A stretch of 64,000 bases of DNA from Planctomycetota bacterium (GTDB lineage: Bacteria; Planctomycetota; UBA8742; UBA2392): contig JAJVIO010000014.1 in assembly GCA_022071975.1 (NCBI GenBank), positions 1 through 64,000 on the forward strand. Direction: 5' to 3'. A program made the translations under genes and the position numbers. Positions within the stretch are counted from its first letter, which is position 1. The number at the start of each line of letters is the position of its first letter. The notes below the pieces were generated by a model. The model had not been told where the DNA came from. It was given only the letters and a program-made list of their open reading frames with translations, and ran no database searches. This document shows positions 63,474 through 64,000 of the stretch, in pieces.

Positions 63474-64000
63474 ATGACCGCCGAATCGGCCGACCGGGCA
63501 CGCCCGGCTGCGACAACGCCGAAGCCCGCCAAGGGCAAATCCGACAGCGAGCGGCTGGTACGCGCGGCCGAGCTGCTGGGCTACGAGTTCAAGGACACTG
63601 ACCCGTTACGTCACGCGCTGACGCACAGCAGCGCGAAGTCAAGCAAGCACCCGAGCAACGAGCGCATGGAGTTCCTGGGCGACGCGGTGCTGGGCCTGAT
63701 CGTGAGCGAGATGCTGTACCGCATGTACCCCGATTTCCCGGAAGGCGAGCTGACCCGGGTGAAGTCGGTGGCGGTCAGCCGCGCCGTGCTGGCCGACCGG
63801 GTGCGCGAGATGGGCTTCGCGGAGCTGATGTACCTGGGCAAGGGCGTGCGGCGCGAAGGCGGCGCGCGGCTGCCCACCAGCATCCTGGCCAACCTGTACG
63901 AAGCGCTGCTCTGCGCGTTGTATGAAGAAGGCGGCCTGGAAGAAGCCCGCCGCTTCGTGGAGGCCGACCTGGGGCCGGTGATCCAGAGCATCACCAACCA
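63474..64000 (+). CDS. rnc: ribonuclease III (5' part, cut by window end)
   Basis: At least 175 residues visible. Processes double-stranded RNA, including rRNA precursors. RNase III signature NERMEFLGDAVLGLIVSE (about 61-78), then YPDFPEGELTRVKSVAVSRAVLA and TSILANLYEALLCALYEEGG. The position of the metal-binding Asp (ILADxxEA in most enzymes) is Asn here (codon AAC at 63891), while the partner Glu is kept. A lysine/alanine-rich N-terminal extension of about 25 residues precedes the domain. The double-stranded-RNA-binding domain would follow beyond the window. ATG 63474 sits 6 nt after GAGGAG. Confidence 0.94.
   Translation, partial: MTAESADRARPAATTPKPAKGKSDSERLVRAAELLGYEFKDTDPLRHALTHSSAKSSKHPSNERMEFLGDAVLGLIVSEMLYRMYPDFPEGELTRVKSVAVSRAVLADRVREMGFAELMYLGKGVRREGGARLPTSILANLYEALLCALYEEGGLEEARRFVEADLGPVIQSITN

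Overview
The window is high-GC DNA (by eye roughly two thirds G+C in coding parts), densely packed, from a Gram-negative-type bacterium: it carries a type VI secretion (T6SS) cluster, an RND efflux pump with periplasmic adaptor, lipoproteins with lipoboxes and a type IV pilus motor. The dciA-gyrB pair, secreted squalene-cyclase-fold, SH3/TPR and Calx-beta proteins, a K+-type membrane pyrophosphatase and intergenic heptamer 'minisatellite' arms make Planctomycetota or a close relative my best guess (moderate confidence; no rRNA is present to settle it).

Layout. 1-640: a four-helix-bundle (S23/IVP family) gene framed by GGCAGGA heptamer arms. 797-15104: T6SS operon hcp-tssE-tssF-tssG-clpV-vgrG, then a tip-loading module (DUF2169+pentapeptide protein, giant pentapeptide protein, DUF3540, PAAR-like DUF4150). 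tssB, tssC, tssA and tssKLM are not here. 15238-17845: L-serine dehydratase, a receiver-like protein and an unknown. 18278-25979: Calx-beta surface protein, TPR lipoprotein, pilB-pilT-pilC. 26161-29575: SH3 protein; convergent cyclase, uppS and GNAT genes. 29636-30375: a small GIY-YIG nuclease gene between 85-bp direct repeats, next to tRNA-Ala(GGC) whose 3' end is duplicated. 30490-37361: pyrophosphatase operon and secreted proteins. 37464-40602: uvrC and a TauE/SafE exporter. 40809-45867 (minus): RND pump, adaptor and TetR repressor, with a clear operator/promoter. 46077-48324: rpsU and an ABC exporter pair. 48725-52028: tRNA-Ser(GGA), dciA, gyrB. 52129-59074: secreted proteins, uvrB, glyoxalase-fold protein, response regulator, DMT exporter. 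59326-64000: squalene-cyclase-fold protein, pabB, MFS transporter and the start of rnc.

The most striking content is intergenic. (1) Inverted arms built from 7-bp units occur at seven or more places; the unit sequence differs by locus but the design (arm, short centre or one cargo gene, reversed arm) is shared. One cargo is the four-helix-bundle gene; a related long inverted repeat brackets a lipoprotein gene of different composition. (2) Three copies of a roughly 205-245 bp nested palindrome carry five triloop hairpins whose stems vary in a compensatory way. (3) A tandem set of four 8-bp-stem triloop hairpins follows gyrB. (4) The GIY-YIG/tRNA-Ala unit looks like a minimal site-specific element. 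(5) The rnc leader has two mutually exclusive hairpins, one covering the Shine-Dalgarno. All functional proposals are inference from sequence alone.
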